A DNA stretch of 64,000 nucleotides from Ascaphus truei (GCA_036426205.1 CM071570.1:70653426-70717425), one strand, 5' to 3'; counted from the first letter of the stretch, positions 47,684 through 58,982 are shown. Translations and numbers: made by a program. Notes: generated from the sequence alone by a model not told the origin.

Positions 47684-48460
47684 GTGTGTTTGTTTTTTTT
47701 TTTTTTGTGCAAACCAAAAGTGAGTTAATGCAGGGTTTTCAGTTCCAGCCTAGGTAAGCAAATCTGAGCCTCCGTTCAAACAAATCCAAACTGCAGGAGT
47801 TGAGGGAAGGGTGTGTGTTTGTGTGTTTGTGTGTTTGTGTGTTTGTGTGTGGTGGGAGGGGGGGATATTCGGATTAGTGAAATCCAAATATGTCCATATC
47901 TAATCATTGTAGTTTTTTTTATTATACATTAAGCAGTATATCTTTGGATTGTGATCCCTGTAGAGGTATACTTAAAATCAAGGTCCCTCTAGTGGTATTA
48001 TTTGTTTAAATGTATTATTTCTACAGTCCACAAGTGATAGACTTTCCTTTACTGTTCAAATATTTATGTATATTATTGCACAATGCTTAAACTCTTTGCA
48101 ATCAAACTGGAGCAATAAAGAACAGACTATCAGTAAAGGATGATAAAACTCTATAAGTAAACAGTAGAAATCAACAGAAAATGAAATTAGGTTATAAAAA
48201 ATGGCTGATGATGCTATAAAAGTCTAAAAATAATCAGTATATCTTTTTTTAGATACTTTACTAATTAGCTACAATTGGATAGATCCAGGCAAGGCCAGCA
48301 AGACATTGTTGTTGCATGAAAATTATAATACAGTAAAATGTGTGTTATCCAGCATTTTACCAACCAGCAAGCTTTAGTATCCGGGATTTCTCATATATCC
48401 CAATACAAATCTTCAATGTAGTAGCCAGAATCGACGCCAAAGCTATCCTACACCTCCTGC
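47684..48460. other. Unassigned spacer with a (TGTGTTTG)n patch
   Basis: A GTGTGTTT repeat lies at about 47812-47850. Nothing else recognisable. Confidence 0.5.
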
Positions 48461-48998
48461 CAGGATTTTACATTTCTCTGTCTCCCTTTGCATCTCATAG
48501 GATTCATGTCTCCCTAGCTTAGCTGCCTGCTATTTACCCTGTCCCAGCAGCTAGCTGCATGTGAAAAGGCAACATTATTGTTACATGTTGTTTACCCAGC
48601 CCTAGTCAGTGTTGGTTGCCTGCAATCTCCTGTTCTCCTAGCTGAGAGTGGACTATTCCTACCCCCTGTACTTGCTGACAATTAGTATAGTCTCACTTCA
48701 CTTCTAGTGTGACCCTTGCCCCTCACTTCCTTTTCACCCTGGACTCTGAGTGAGTACCTGCCTACTATTTTCCCCAGCAAGGCCTTTCTGTTTTTACACT
48801 GCCTTATCTTGATACACTACACTTCAGAGAGAGAAGAACTCTCTACCCACACTACATCTGCAAGTACCTTTCTTCCTGTGATTTTCCTCAATAAAACTAA
48901 GAAAGACAAAATGACTTGTTGTGCTTTGGAAGAGGGAAGGCATGAGTTAAGATAACTGGAATTATTCATACATCATTCGTGACCCTGGTTCCAGGATA
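48461..48998 (+). repeat. 5' LTR of the BEL/Pao-like element
   Basis: CAGGATTTTACATTTCTCTG to GACCCTGGTTCCAGGATA, 538 bp, nearly identical to the 3' LTR. About ten bases at the 5' end of the 3' LTR (TGTCGTGGAA) are absent here. A poly(A) signal AATAAA lies near 48890 in CCTCAATAAAACTAAG. Confidence 0.85.
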
Positions 48999-49029
48999 GT
49001 AAAAACCGAGACCGTGTGTTGGGGAAATT

Positions 49030-49800
49030 AGCACAGTAGCTGCAGTGAAACAGCTTCTGGAAACAGGTACTGGACTAGCAAACTGCTTACACTGCTACAC
49101 AGAGTCATCTACCTCTACACAGCAAATAAACAGCAGTCTCTCACCACCACAGTACAAGCATATGCTCCACATTGCTACACAGAGCCATCAGCCTCTATAC
49201 AGCAAACTACTACGGCTTTATGCAAAGACAAGCAAGCAGATTTACACACACACAGGAGCTGCTACTCAGTCTTATGCTAGACACAGAGCAGTCTCTGCAG
49301 ACTGACATGCAGCAGCCTTACTACAAAGCACAGCATAAGCTTATGCCCCACACTGCTGTTCAGAGCAGCCTCTACAGCAGAAACAAGCGACAGCTTCATG
49401 CTAAGGAAAGTGTTACATTGCACAGCTTTACAAAGCAGCAGCTTTTTGGAAAACAAGCAGCAGTTTTAAACAGCAAACCCAGAAAAGCAAAACAACTTTG
49501 CACACAAGGCATTGCAGACAGACAGTTCATAGCACACAGAACTTTGATAGCCTTCTCTGTTTTTGAGTCCACCCTCTGCACAGTTTCTCAGTGAGGAGCT
49601 ACTATCTCACCTAACCCTGCGCACGTCCCGACGGCCAGCGCCACCAAGGGCCACGCCATCGGACACCCGCCAGGACATGGATCAGAGCCACCAGACACCT
49701 GTGTGTACAGCTACCCCTACGCTTACCGCTGCAGGACACCTGCCAGCACTATCCGAGACAGTCATCCATCGTTGACGCAGGTAAACAGACCGCACGCCAC
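49030..49800 (+). other. BEL/Pao leader/gag region with degenerate tandem repeats
   Basis: Repeating phrases such as CTACACAGAGTCATC, CTCTACACAGCAAA and TTATGC occur at spacings of roughly 60-90 bp. The short ORFs (for example 49045-49305) carry no recognisable Gag motif. Position alone suggests leader or gag. Confidence 0.4.
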
Positions 49801-49834
49801 ACGCACTGGCTAAAGGCCTACACACACCTGCAGG

Positions 49835-50242
49835 ATGGCAGAACTCAGCTCCTCACCAGACATCACGCAGAAATTAATGGATAAGGAGTTCTTCAAGGAC
49901 AGATCGGGCAGTTGGGTGACCCCGCTACCATTCCATTCACCAAGAAGACGCCTCCCAAACAACAAAGAACATGCCATCTCTAGGCACACTTCGCTCCGCT
50001 GCGACCTACAATGGAAACCGGAGACCAAACATAACTTTGTGGCCTTCATCCAGAAGACATTCCTTAGCGGCCACGCAAAGCCAACACCTCCACTGAAGGA
50101 AGGTGAAGAATGCTGGTACCTCCAATCATCTGGGGTCTACCACCCTCATGAACCCGATTAAATCCGGGTAGTGTTCAGCTCCAGCGCTTAGCACCAGGGA
50201 GTCTCCCTGAACGACGCCCTCTTCACTGGACCAGACGACAAC
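49835..50242 (+). pseudogene. pol: BEL/Pao pol fragment, N-terminal RT region
   Basis: An ATG-initiated ORF to 50161 carries the BEL/Pao signature found before and at the start of RT: SWVTPLPFHSPRRRLPNN, then FIQKTFLSGHA and EGEECWYLQSSGVYHP. After a TAA (50159-50161) the same frame continues with IRVVFSSSA, a TAG, and HQGVSLNDALFTGPDD to about 50242. These are the conserved 'RVVFDSSA' and 'SLND-LL-GP' motifs of the family. The catalytic YxDD part and everything downstream are missing; 50256-50690 has no motif I can place. It cannot encode an active polymerase. Confidence 0.8.
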
Positions 50243-50674
50243 CAGTCTTCCAGGAGTGTTGATCCGCTTCCACAAGGAGCCAAAAGCCAGCTCCTTCTGC
50301 CAAACGCCAGGTGATAGAGTGACAGGCTACCTTGACTGGCATACCTACAAGGAGATGCATTCTGTAGGTGAAACTACAGAGACAAAAGGACTGTTCTTCC
50401 ATAAGTTTGAAAAGAAACAGGACCAGAAACTTTTGCAAAAGACATTGTGGTGCACCCAGCTAACTTGGACCGGTGCATCCGCTTGGCCTCCTTTGCCGAA
50501 GAACCTTGGCCAAGGGACTTTGAAGCCAGTGATACTGGCTGGTATCACATCGTTGTGTGGACATGGACTTTCGCATTGTTTTGTGAATACGATGTTATGT
50601 ATTGTCATTATGCATTGCACATATGTTCCACATATTTTATTATATAGTGGTATCTCCAGATACCAGATGGGGAG

Positions 50675-51647
50675 TGTCGTGGAACAGGATTTTACATTTC
50701 TCTGTCTCCCTTTGCATCTCATAGGATTCATGTCTCCCTAGTTTAATGACCTTGAGGTTGGGATCGAGAGCAAAGTCTCCATCTTTGCTGATGATACTAA
50801 ATTGTGTAAGGTAATAGAATCAGAGCATGATGTAATTTCTCTTCAGAAGGACTTGGAGAGACTGGAAACGTGGGCAGGTAAATGGCAGATGAGGTTTAAT
50901 ACAAATAAATGTAAGGTTATGCATTTGGGATACAAGAATAAAAAGGCGACTTACAAATTAAATGGAGATATATTGGGGGAATCCTTGATGGAGAAGGATT
51001 TAGGAGTGCTTAATTTTTCCTCTTAATGGGGTTTTTTGTTTGCCTTCCTCTGGATCAATAAGTATAGATATAGGATAAAGTATCTGTTGTCTAAATTTAG
51101 CATAGGTTGAACTTGATAGACGGAAGTCTTTTTTCAACCTCATCTACTATGTAACTATGTAACTATGTAGCTGCCTGCTATTTTCCCTGTCCCAGCAGCT
51201 AGCTGCATGTGAAAAGGCAACATTATTGTTACATGTTGTTTACCCAGCCCTAGTCAGTGTTGGTTGCCAGCAATCTCCTATTCTCCTAGCTGAGAGTGGG
51301 CTATTCCTACCCCCTGTACTTGCTGACAATTAGTATAGTCTCACTTCACTTCTAGTGTGACCCTTGCCCCTCACTTCCTTTTCACCCTGGACTCTGAGTG
51401 AGTACCTGCCTACTATTTTCCCCAGCAAGGCCTTTCTGTTTTTACTCTGCCTTATCTTGATACACTGCACTTCAGAGAGAGAAGCACTCTCTACCCACAC
51501 TACATCTGCAAGTACCTTTCTTCCTGTGATTTCCCCTCAATAAAACTAAGAAAGACAAAAGGACTTGTTGTGCTTTGGAAGAGGGAAGGCATGAGTTAAG
51601 CTAACTGGAATTATTCATACATCATTCGTGACCCTGGTTCCAGGATA
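50675..51647 (+). repeat. 3' LTR of the BEL/Pao-like element, interrupted
   Basis: TGTCGTGGAACAGGATTTTAC at the start; the LTR is split after TCTCCCTAG (50741) by a LINE fragment and resumes at TAGCTGCCTGC (about 51168). Confidence 0.85.
50742..51168 (+). mobile_element. 5'-truncated CR1-like LINE fragment
   Basis: The insertion encodes part of a non-LTR reverse transcriptase: SKVSIFADDTKLCK contains the FADD catalytic motif (about 50780), followed by LETWAGKWQMRFNTNKCKVM and LMEKDLGVL. A frame is open to 51026. The 3' end reads TTGAACTTGATAGACGGAAG and TTTTTTCAACCTCATC and closes with ATGTAACT repeats, the usual CR1-type tail in amphibians. The 5' truncation is typical of LINE insertions. 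TAG at the junction may be part of a short target duplication. Confidence 0.8.
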
Positions 51648-52440
51648 CCTCCAAATCGCTCAGAGTATTTCGGAGTGCAGTCGGATGTTTTCAACAGTAT
51701 TATAGTATATAGTATTACAGTATTATAACTTCATTGGTGAGTACCTGTATCCTATTTTATATGTTGTAGGTTATAATGTATTGTAATTCTTTTGCAAATT
51801 TGTACTACAACTGTGGTATGGTATAACTCTCAGTTAACCAGAATTTGCATTTGTCCAGCAAGTAACATGCCTGGCACATGCGGAATAACAAAGCTTTCAC
51901 TGTACTCATTTTTAATGGTCTCAAAGTTGTCAAGCACTGTTTTGGGGTGAAAGAGATATGTGTCTTAGTTTTTGTGTACCTGACCTTAACATAAGACAGC
52001 AAATTGTAACGTTATTTTACCACCGTATTGCAAAATAGAGACAATCTTGAAAGTTGGGAAAAAATACAGTGTATTACTGTACTCAGGTGTAGTAAATATC
52101 TAATCAGGTGTAGTAAATATCTAATCAGATTAATACCACAGTAACAAAACGTGGGCTTCCAGATGCAGCCAAACACTCAATTATAGCTCTGTTTGGATAC
52201 TCCCACAGAGCCTGCCGCACAATGCTACTCCAGAAGCTGTCAGAGAAAAATATGCTGCACAGACCTGATCACTCACACAGCAGGGCATCTACACATGTTT
52301 CTAATCTAGATGTATCCGTGCATAGTAAATATTAGGAAACCCGCAGTTCTGATACACAGCAGGGCACAAACACGTTAATAGTGATCCAGATCAGTATGTA
52401 TTAGCTGTGTAGTACATAGCCCGCAACTTCCCAATGTTAG
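51648..52440. other. Unassigned flank with short tandem duplications
   Basis: A 21-base unit (TCAGGTGTAGTAAATATCTAA) is repeated twice at about 52084-52126. The phrase ACACAGCAGGGCA occurs at about 52277 and 52357. The stretch may include the 5' part of the following Penelope-like element. Confidence 0.4.
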
Positions 52441-52497
52441 GACTGATCTCACCCGATTACTGCCTCCTCCACGACGTCAACGCTATGACGTCATGCC

Positions 52498-52540
52498 GAC
52501 GTACGTTTCGCGCGTAAGGGGACCAGTGCTTTCTCAAGGT
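52498..52540 (-). ncRNA. Hammerhead-like string near the Penelope-like 5' end (weak)
   Basis: On the minus strand CCTTGAGAAAGC is followed by GCGCGAAACGTACGTC. The GAAAC-palindrome half resembles the other motifs, but the first box is TTGAGAA rather than CUGANGA. The strand is opposite to the nearby reading frame. It may be a diverged or antisense version. Confidence 0.25.
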
Positions 52541-52849
52541 GGGAGGTTTATATATCTGGTATTTAAACCTTGTTATTTACTCCTAGCCCTGTGTGCAGCT
52601 AATGAGGATCTTTGAGGTGGATTCTGTGCCTCCTTTTGTATGTTTTTGTTGGTATAGACATCACCAGAGAAAGAGGAGGACAAGAAGGTGGACAGGAAAA
52701 ATTCGTAAGAGACAGAAGAATATGGGCATACAGCGAACAAGTACCCAAGTAGCTCAACAAAAACAAAAAGAAGTTTCAGAGGTAGCACAGTTAATCAATC
52801 TCTCAAAAAACATATTGGTGGAGTCCATATCAAAGTCTTAACAAAAGGT

Positions 52850-53577
52850 TTGTCTTTTTGTCCAACAACTAAAATGGACATTTTTGAAACTATTAAAGAC
52901 TTGAACCTTTTCTCAAGAAAATTAACTCTTCATACGTTTTTTAGTAGGCGACAAAGACTGGCTAATGTAAATACCCCATTCGAGGAACTTGACAATGTAG
53001 ACATGACCAAGCTACAGAACATGACTAGTCTCCTAGAAGAAAGTACAAGACCCCAGGGAGAGGGACCATTTACTGATCTCAATAGTAAATCCACATTCAC
53101 TCTTCCAGCTGAAACAAGCTATAGTGTGGATGTTTTTACAAGGTTAGTAACTAAAGACATCACTAACTTACGACCTAAGGTAAACAAGCATAATTTGAAA
53201 GACCATGAATATCAAGCATTAAAGGATTTGGAGAAAGATGAAACAATCATCATAAAACCTACTGACAAAGGCGGAAACATTGTAGTTCTTGATAAAACTG
53301 ACTACGCGAATGAATATATTCGTGTCTTGTTGACAGAAATTGCTATAAGATACTCAAATATGATCAACCTAATAAATTTCAGCAAGAACTGACTAGAATA
53401 CTAAAGGAGGGTTTGGAACAGAAGGTGATTTCAGTAAAGGAGCAGAGCTATATATTTATTATAACATCTCAGATAGCTACTTTCTAGCACCTTCCAAAAA
53501 TCCACAAGGGATTATCCCCCCTCCCGGTAGACATATAGTAGTGGGGATCAATAATTTGACATCAAGGGCTAGTGCCT
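52850..53577 (+). pseudogene. Penelope-like element RT, N-terminal part, truncated
   Basis: The ORF 52850-53392 (180 codons) includes the characteristic Penelope-like stretch LEKDETIIIKPTDKGGNIVV, followed by LDKTDYANE. After a frameshift near 53340 the sequence continues with YKILKYDQ-like coding and a LPKIHKG/PPGRHIVVGINNLTSR segment (about 53495-53570), corresponding to the 'LPKIHK--PPGRPIVSG' RT motif. It stops at 53577, where the chromovirus LTR begins. The catalytic YxDD and the GIY-YIG endonuclease are absent, so this is a 5' fragment. It is not known whether it belongs to the same family as the 3' remnant at 12361. Confidence 0.82.
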
Positions 53578-54070
53578 TTAACGGGTGCTCACCACAAAAA
53601 GGATGTGACCGCGAGGCCAAGGTGGGGATTGGATAAACCGACCTCCAGAAGCGTGAGCGGGTCCGGAGTGCAGTGTCGTAGTCATTAGCTGGGTCAGGAT
53701 CAGAGAGGTGCGGATTGTCGTAGGTACTTGCCGTGGTATGGGGTTGGAGAGGTGCGGATTGTGGTCATAATTGCCATGGTCAGGAGCAGAGAGGGATGGA
53801 GTCTGGGTACAAGCCAATGGTCAGAGATGGAGCTAGAGAAACACAGGACAAGGTAGCAAGGCAGGGACGCAAGGAGGCAGTAAGCACTTCGTAACAATCA
53901 GAAGACTTATGCTCAGCCAGTTTGGTAGAGGGCTGGCTTAGTATATAAGAGGCCAGGAACGATCGGCTGCTTGCATGAATTAGGGCAGACCTGCCAACAA
54001 GGTAGCAGCCACCCAATGACAGACGGAGGCAGAGTAGACCAGAGGTGAAAATTATGTTGGACTCCAGGGC
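53577..54070 (-). repeat. 3' LTR of the chromovirus
   Basis: On the minus strand it runs from about GAGTCCAACATAATTTTCACC to GTGAGCACCCGTTAAA. It matches the 5' LTR over its final 400 bp. The boundary at 54070 is approximate because no clear polypurine tract is visible. Confidence 0.75.
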
Positions 54071-54074
54071 GATT

Positions 54075-54610
54075 AACCCCTCGCGTGTTCATCTAATGAA
54101 CTGCTCCAAGGATTGGTTAGTCCATTCTGTCAGCCCATTGGTCTTGGGATGGCAGTGAGAGGAAAAAGAAGAGAGTTCCCCAATTGCTGACAGAAAAGCC
54201 ACCAAAATGTAGAAATAAATTGGGGCCCCTGGTCTGTGACAATGACCGCATGAAGACAAAAAAATCTTTAACGAACACTTCTGATAGTTTGGGAGCATTT
54301 GGAAGACCCTTCAGGGGCACAAAGTGAGCTTGCTTGGAGAAGCGGTCCACTACTACCAGGATGGTGTTCATATCTTTGGACATGGGTAATTCTAAAATAA
54401 AGTCCATAGACAAGTGGGTCCATGGAGGGTCTGGGATAGGAAGAGGTTGAAGTAAGCCAGTGGGTTTGTTGCGAGGAGTCTTAGTTTGAGCACATGTAGG
54501 ACACGCGTTGACAAATTCCCTGATTTCTTTCCATATACCCGGCCACCAAAACGTCCGTTCCACTAAGTTGGTGGTTCTCCTTGTACCTGGGTGTCCTGAC
54601 AACTTGGAGG
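54075..54610 (-). pseudogene. int: Chromovirus integrase
   Basis: The ORF at 54117-54602 shows the end of the zinc-binding domain (FWWPGIWKEIREFVNACPTC), the first catalytic Asp in HLSMDFILELPMS and VVVDRFSKQAHFVPL downstream. After a frameshift near 54230, weaker DRGP-like and QTNGLTERTNQSLEQF-like segments follow, the latter in the ORF at 54089-54298. The C-terminal and chromodomain parts are not recognisable before the LTR. The gene is inactive. Confidence 0.82.
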
Positions 54611-54899
54611 AGTGACCCCATTCTAGTACCTTCCTACGATAAGTGGGTACAGTAAAAAAACAACCTTATGGGACAACGAGACCCTCAGGAATGTGGGACT
54701 GGCTTTGGGCAATGTTGTCCAAGGAGTCAAATGTGTTAGTGGAGATTACGCAGGCTGGAGGGAGTATAGTCTCCTGTCGATACTCCGCCTTGTCTTCCAT
54801 CAGGAACTGCCGAGAGAGAGCTTCCGCCTTCACATTCTTTGAGCCTGGTAGGTATAAAATAATAACGTTAAACCGGGGGGTAAAAAAGTGACCAACGTG

Positions 54900-56000
54900 C
54901 TTGTCTAGAACCCAGTCACCGAGCGTCTCCGATGTATAGCAGATTTTTGTGGTCCGTCAGTATGGTAACCATTTTTCTAGGGCCATCTTGATGGCTAAGA
55001 GTTCCCAATTGCTCACAACATAATTTTGTTCGACGGAAGAATTTTTTTTAGAAAAAATTGCGCACGGATGAAGTTTGGCTTGGAGGTTCTTCCTCTGTGA
55101 CAAAATAGCTCCGGCCCCGACCTCTGATGCATCTACTTCTAGGGTGAAAGGTAGGCTGGGATCCAGATTTATGAGGATGAGAGCAGAGACAAAGGCTTTC
55201 TTCAGCCTGTCGAATGCTTCGATAGCAGTAGAAGACCATGAGGTGGGATCCACGCCTTTTTGAGTTAAGGCCGTAATGGGCGCTACCACAGAGGAAAAAT
55301 TCTGGCTGAATCTGCGTTAATAATTGGCAAAACCCAGGAAGCATTGTACAGCTTTCAGCGTTGTGGGGCAAGGCCAATCCAGAACCGCTTTAACATTGGC
55401 TGGATCCATGGTAAGGCCGGTATTAGAAATGATATAACCCAAGAAGGTTGTAGAGGTTTGATGAAATTGGCATTTCTTTAATTTAGCGAATAGGTGGTTT
55501 TCTCGTAGATGCAGAAGTACCTGTTTTACATGATCAGAATGTTCCTGTATGAACTTGGAGAAGATCAATATATCGTCCATGTAGACTATGACGTATTGAT
55601 CAAGATGATCTTTGAATATTTAATTCACGAAATCCTGGAATACTGCAAGAGCGTTGCAGAGGCCGAACGGCATGAGGAGGTACTCATAATTGCCACCCCT
55701 GGTATTGAAGGCCGTCTTCCAATCGTCGCCCTGACGGATTCTTTTACCAGATTTTATGCCTTTCGTAAATCCCACTTGGTGAAGATGGTGGCCCCCTGCA
55801 GTTTGTCAAAGAGTTCGGAGATTAATGGTAGATGGTACCGACTCTTTATAATGATCTTATTAAGGCCCTGTTAGTTGATGCAGGGTCTGAGGGATCCGTC
55901 CTTCTTCTTGACAAAGAAGAACCCTGCCCCTGCATGGGATGAGGATTTGCGAATAAATAACCTTTTGAGATTTTCAAGGATATATTGCCTCATGGCCTTG
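54900..56000 (-). pseudogene. pol: Chromovirus reverse transcriptase and RNase H
   Basis: Reading right to left: AGAGFFFVKKKDGSLRPCIN (about 55930-55870, stop just after), the catalytic motif MDDILIFSKF (about 55580), then FLGYIISNTGLTMDP and FLGFANY. The RNase H part (55289-54930) has D in LEVDASEVGAGAILSQ, E in NWELLAIKMALEKW and D in TDHKNLLYI. RNase H residues are intact, but stops and frameshifts separate the RT blocks. Confidence 0.82.
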
Positions 56001-56257
56001 GTTTCGGGAGGAGAGAGCGAGTAAGAGAACCCACTTGGAGGCATTGCGCCGGTCAGCAGAACGATGGGGCAATCGAATGACCGGTGAGGTGGTAGCTCCT
56101 CAGATTGTGCTTTATTAAAGACGTCTTTAAACTCAAAGTGAGCCTGAGGTAAGAGTATCTTCTCTTCATCCGGTACCGAAACACCACATAACTTTTTGGT
56201 GGAGACAGAGCAATTTCGCTAGCAATGGGAACTCCGTTGGAAGAACTCCGCGTCAGT

Positions 56258-56540
56258 CTAATCTATTTGCGGATTGTGTACATGGAGCAACGGAAGTCCT
56301 AGGATAAGGTCAACCGAAGGGGTATGGATGACATCCAGCTGAATCCTCTCTGTGTGTTCCTCTCCTGTCCGCAAATAGAAGGGAAGTGTCTGCAAGGAAA
56401 TGAATGCTGGTTGTAGAAGGCAACCATCAATGGCCTCCAGGCTCACTGGATGCTTCTTGTATACCAAGGGAATTTTGTTCCTCTCATCAAAAACCTGATC
56501 GATTAAATTACCCCCTGACTTTTAGTCCAGGAAAGCCTGT
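56258..56540 (-). pseudogene. pro: Chromovirus protease
   Basis: The downstream half is open (56467-56258), with the retropepsin-type motif VDLILGLPLLHVHNP at its end. The active-site region reads FLD, stop, KSGGNLID (about 56530-56500), so the DSG motif is split by an insertion that creates a stop codon. Confidence 0.72.
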
Positions 56541-56558
56541 GTGGGGGTATGGACGGTA

Positions 56559-57566
56559 TCACCGATTAGAGTAACGGGGACCAGGATCCTGGTTGGCATC
56601 TTTTTGGTAGGAGAAGTAGATAGTGTTCCCAGTGTGAGTCTCCTGGCTCTCACTGGGATTTGGCATTTCCCGAATTGTAAGGGCAAGCAAATGTCTGGTG
56701 TCCGGCGTGGCCGCAGTACAGGCAGAGTCCAGCATTGATTGGCGCAGTTTCTCGCCAGAGGACAGCTTATTGTCACCGAGTTGCAGGAGTTTCTCAGTGT
56801 CCGATGTAGGTGACTCATCCGGGGCTGTGTAGAGACAGTGGGGATTTTGAGTACCTTGCTGGTCTACCCGGATGCAGAGAACGACAAGTTCCTCGAGATT
56901 GGTGGGACGCTCCTGTGCAGCCAATTTGTCCTTCAGGTTTTCGGAGGGGCCTTGCCAGAAGGTGGCTGTCAGCGCCTCATCATTCCATCCGGTCTCTGTG
57001 GCTATGGTGCGGAACTCGAGGGCATACCGGGCAACGGAACGGTTACCTTGGGAGATATGCAACAAGGATGAGGCAGCAGTTACCTTATGTCCAGGCGTGT
57101 TGAAGACCCTGCGAAACTCCTTGGTGAAGCATGCAATGTCATTGTGAGATCCGACCTCAAGTCCAATACCGGTGAGGCCCAGGCCAGGGCGTCACCAGTT
57201 AATAAAGAAATGATGTATGCTACCTTAGATCTTTGAGACAAGAAGCGAAAAGGCATTTACTCGAATTGAATAAAACATTGGTTCAGGAAACCGCGACAAC
57301 CATGAGGATCACCGCCGTAGCGATAGGAGGTAGGTAGTCGTGGTTCTGAGGCCGCAGTCACAGAAACACAAGTGGAGACAGGAACTGACATCACTGAGAA
57401 CACAGAGTGAAGGGGAAAATATTGTGTCTGGTCTGTGATAGTTTGGACTGTCTGTTGCAGCATTTCCATTTGTTGGTTATTATGTTAAAGGTACTTTTCT
57501 AATTGGCGAACATGTTGGCGTCCGTGCTCAAGACTCGCCCCACCTCAGCAGGGTCCATGTTTGTGG
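56559..57566 (-). pseudogene. gag: Chromovirus gag
   Basis: The N-terminus near 57566 reads MDPAEVGRVLSTD. The central capsid-type region (ORF 57065-56559) has SVARYALEFRTIATETGWND and the ALTATFWQGPSENLKDKLA block found in Ty3-type retrotransposon gag proteins. A CCHC knuckle CLYCGHAGHQTFAC lies at about 56733-56692 in another frame, with all four ligands kept. Stops and frameshifts separate the parts. Confidence 0.78.
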
Positions 57567-57578
57567 GGCTGAGCATAC

Positions 57579-57991
57579 TGTAACGGGTGCTCACAACAAA
57601 CAGGACATGACTGCGAGGCCAAGGTGGGGATTGGATAAACCAACCTCCAGAAGCATGAGCGCATCTGGAGTGCAGGGTCATAGTCATTTGCCGGGTTGGG
57701 ATTAGAGAGGTGCAGATCGTTATAGGTACTTGCTGTGGTCAGGGGTTGGAGAGATGTGGATAGTTGTAGGAACTTGCCGTGGTCAGGGGTTGTAGAGATG
57801 AGGATCGTGGTCGTACTTGCCATGGTCAGGAGCGGAGAGGGTCAGAGTCTGGGTACAAGCCAATGGTCACAGAGAGAGCTAGAGATAAACATAGGACAAG
57901 GTAGAAAGCCAGGGAGGCAAGGATGCAGTAAGCACTTTGTAACCATCAGAAGACTTATGCTCAGCCATTTTTGGAAGATGGCTGGCTGAGC
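57579..57991 (-). repeat. 5' LTR of the chromovirus, 5'-truncated
   Basis: It ends on the minus strand in GAGCACCCGTTACA (57579). It begins at CTCAGCCAGCCATC, about 80-100 bp short of the U3 seen in the 3' LTR. It joins Gmr1-type gag at about 57992. Confidence 0.75.
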
Positions 57992-58553
57992 ATAGGTCTC
58001 TGGGGTCAGACCTAAGCGATCCAGTATGGCAGCTTTTACTTGTTGCCTGATCTGCTGGGAGGCCCTGATATGAGGCCTGGGCTTCTCCTATGAGGAGTAG
58101 GGTCAAAGCGGTTGCCCAGCGATCTGCAGACCAGCCCTGTGCTTCGGCAATCCTTTAAAATGTCAGTAGAAAAGCCTCAAGATCCTCTTTCAGAACCATT
58201 TTCCTCAGGAGGACTGGGGGTTTGTTCGCAAGTTCTAGACAAGCAGACCCCTGGAATTGGGTCAGCAGCCTGGCCATCCGCTCATCCTGTGCTGCCTGCT
58301 GCTGGGTTAGGAGCTGGGTTTACTGCTGCAATAGTAGTTGGGCCTACTCCTGCATTAACAGTCCCTGCTGTTTGGTCTGCTCCTGGATTAACAGTCCCTG
58401 CTGTCTGTTCTGCTCGCACAAAAACTCTTTTAAAAATTCTTCTATTTTTTTTTAATCATTTTTTTTGTGTGTGTGGCCCTTCAACTGCAGGGGTCTCTCA
58501 ACATCCCACTTCTTACACCATATGTTGCAGGGTACATGCGGGTTCTCTTGATA
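57992..58553 (-). mobile_element. Gmr1-type fragment: LTR end, primer site and 5' gag
   Basis: On the minus strand: about 31 bp of LTR 3' end (CTTATCAAGAGAACC ... GCAACA, ending 58523), a tRNA-Leu-like primer site (about 58503-58520), a leader with GACCCCTGCAGTTGAAGGGCC, and gag through CTGACCCCAGAGAC (57995-58010). It is clearly related to 4880-5440 of the sense copy but carries its own substitutions, so it is an older or different insertion. Everything downstream is replaced by the chromovirus. Confidence 0.82.
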
Positions 58554-58866
58554 AGACCTGGGACATAGTGATTAAAACAGTGTGGAGGCGCGCTGAGGCT
58601 CAGGGAAAGCGGGTCTGGGGGCGGGCCTGTGACATCACAGAGCTGGTTCACTGTCATTGGGCGAATCGCTCACATGACTGGCCCTGCGCTCCGGCGAGTG
58701 CCAAATTTGAAAACTTCCTGATGAGACACTCTTCCCCAAGTGTGCAGAAGCGTGTGCGAGCCCCTGCTAAAGCCACTCTCATTGCGGCTACAGCCGCTCA
58801 GTGCCGAGTGTGAGCAAGGCTCAGCACGGCTCAGCCTTGCTCACACCACTCTGTCCCAGGCCTTAG
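58554..58866. mobile_element. About 310 bp element with CCTGGGACA inverted ends
   Basis: The left end AAGACCTGGGACATAGTG mirrors the right end CACTCTGTCCCAGGCCTTA. An internal hairpin GTGTGAGCAAGGCTCAGC / GCTCAGCCTTGCTCACAC occupies 58808-58846. The superfamily is unassigned. Its right end was used as target by the hammerhead-bearing unit at 58867. Confidence 0.6.
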
Positions 58867-58982
58867 AATGTAGAACAGGGAAGAAAAACGAAGCACCAAG
58901 TCCAGCTGTAGAATAGCAATGACACCAACAGGGATACGTACCAAAAATAAGCTATTTAATAGGATCCAGGCAAAGTAACAAA

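Larger units (their letters stand above)
48461..51647 (+). mobile_element. BEL/Pao-like LTR retrotransposon, internally deleted
   Basis: Two LTR copies (48461-48998 and about 50675-51647) flank about 1.7 kb with remains of a BEL/Pao pol. The 3' LTR is split by a CR1-like LINE fragment. A GATGGGGAG purine stretch (50667-50674) precedes the TGTCGTGG start of the 3' LTR. Both LTRs end CCTGGTTCCAGGATA. The internal region is far shorter than an intact BEL element (about 5 kb), so most of pol is missing. Confidence 0.78.
53577..57992 (-). mobile_element. Tf1/sushi-type Ty3/gypsy chromovirus, antisense, decayed
   Basis: On the minus strand the order is 5' LTR (57579-57991), gag, protease, RT, RNase H, integrase, 3' LTR (53577-about 54070), the standard gypsy order. 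It has gypsy/sushi-type integrase and RT motifs with numerous stops and frameshifts. The outside flanks differ: a Penelope-like RT fragment on one side and Gmr1-type gag on the other. The 5' LTR is shorter than the 3' LTR, so a rearrangement rather than a simple insertion shaped the right end. No clear tRNA primer site is seen after the 5' LTR; Tf1/sushi-type elements are known to self-prime. Confidence 0.85.

Noticed and set aside
55509..55874. 121-codon plus-strand ORF
   Set aside because: Shadow of the antisense chromovirus RT, which has clear motifs on the minus strand.
58112..58813. 233-codon plus-strand ORF
   Set aside because: Shadow of antisense Gmr1-type gag and the adjoining small transposon; composition follows the Gln-rich gag coil read backwards.
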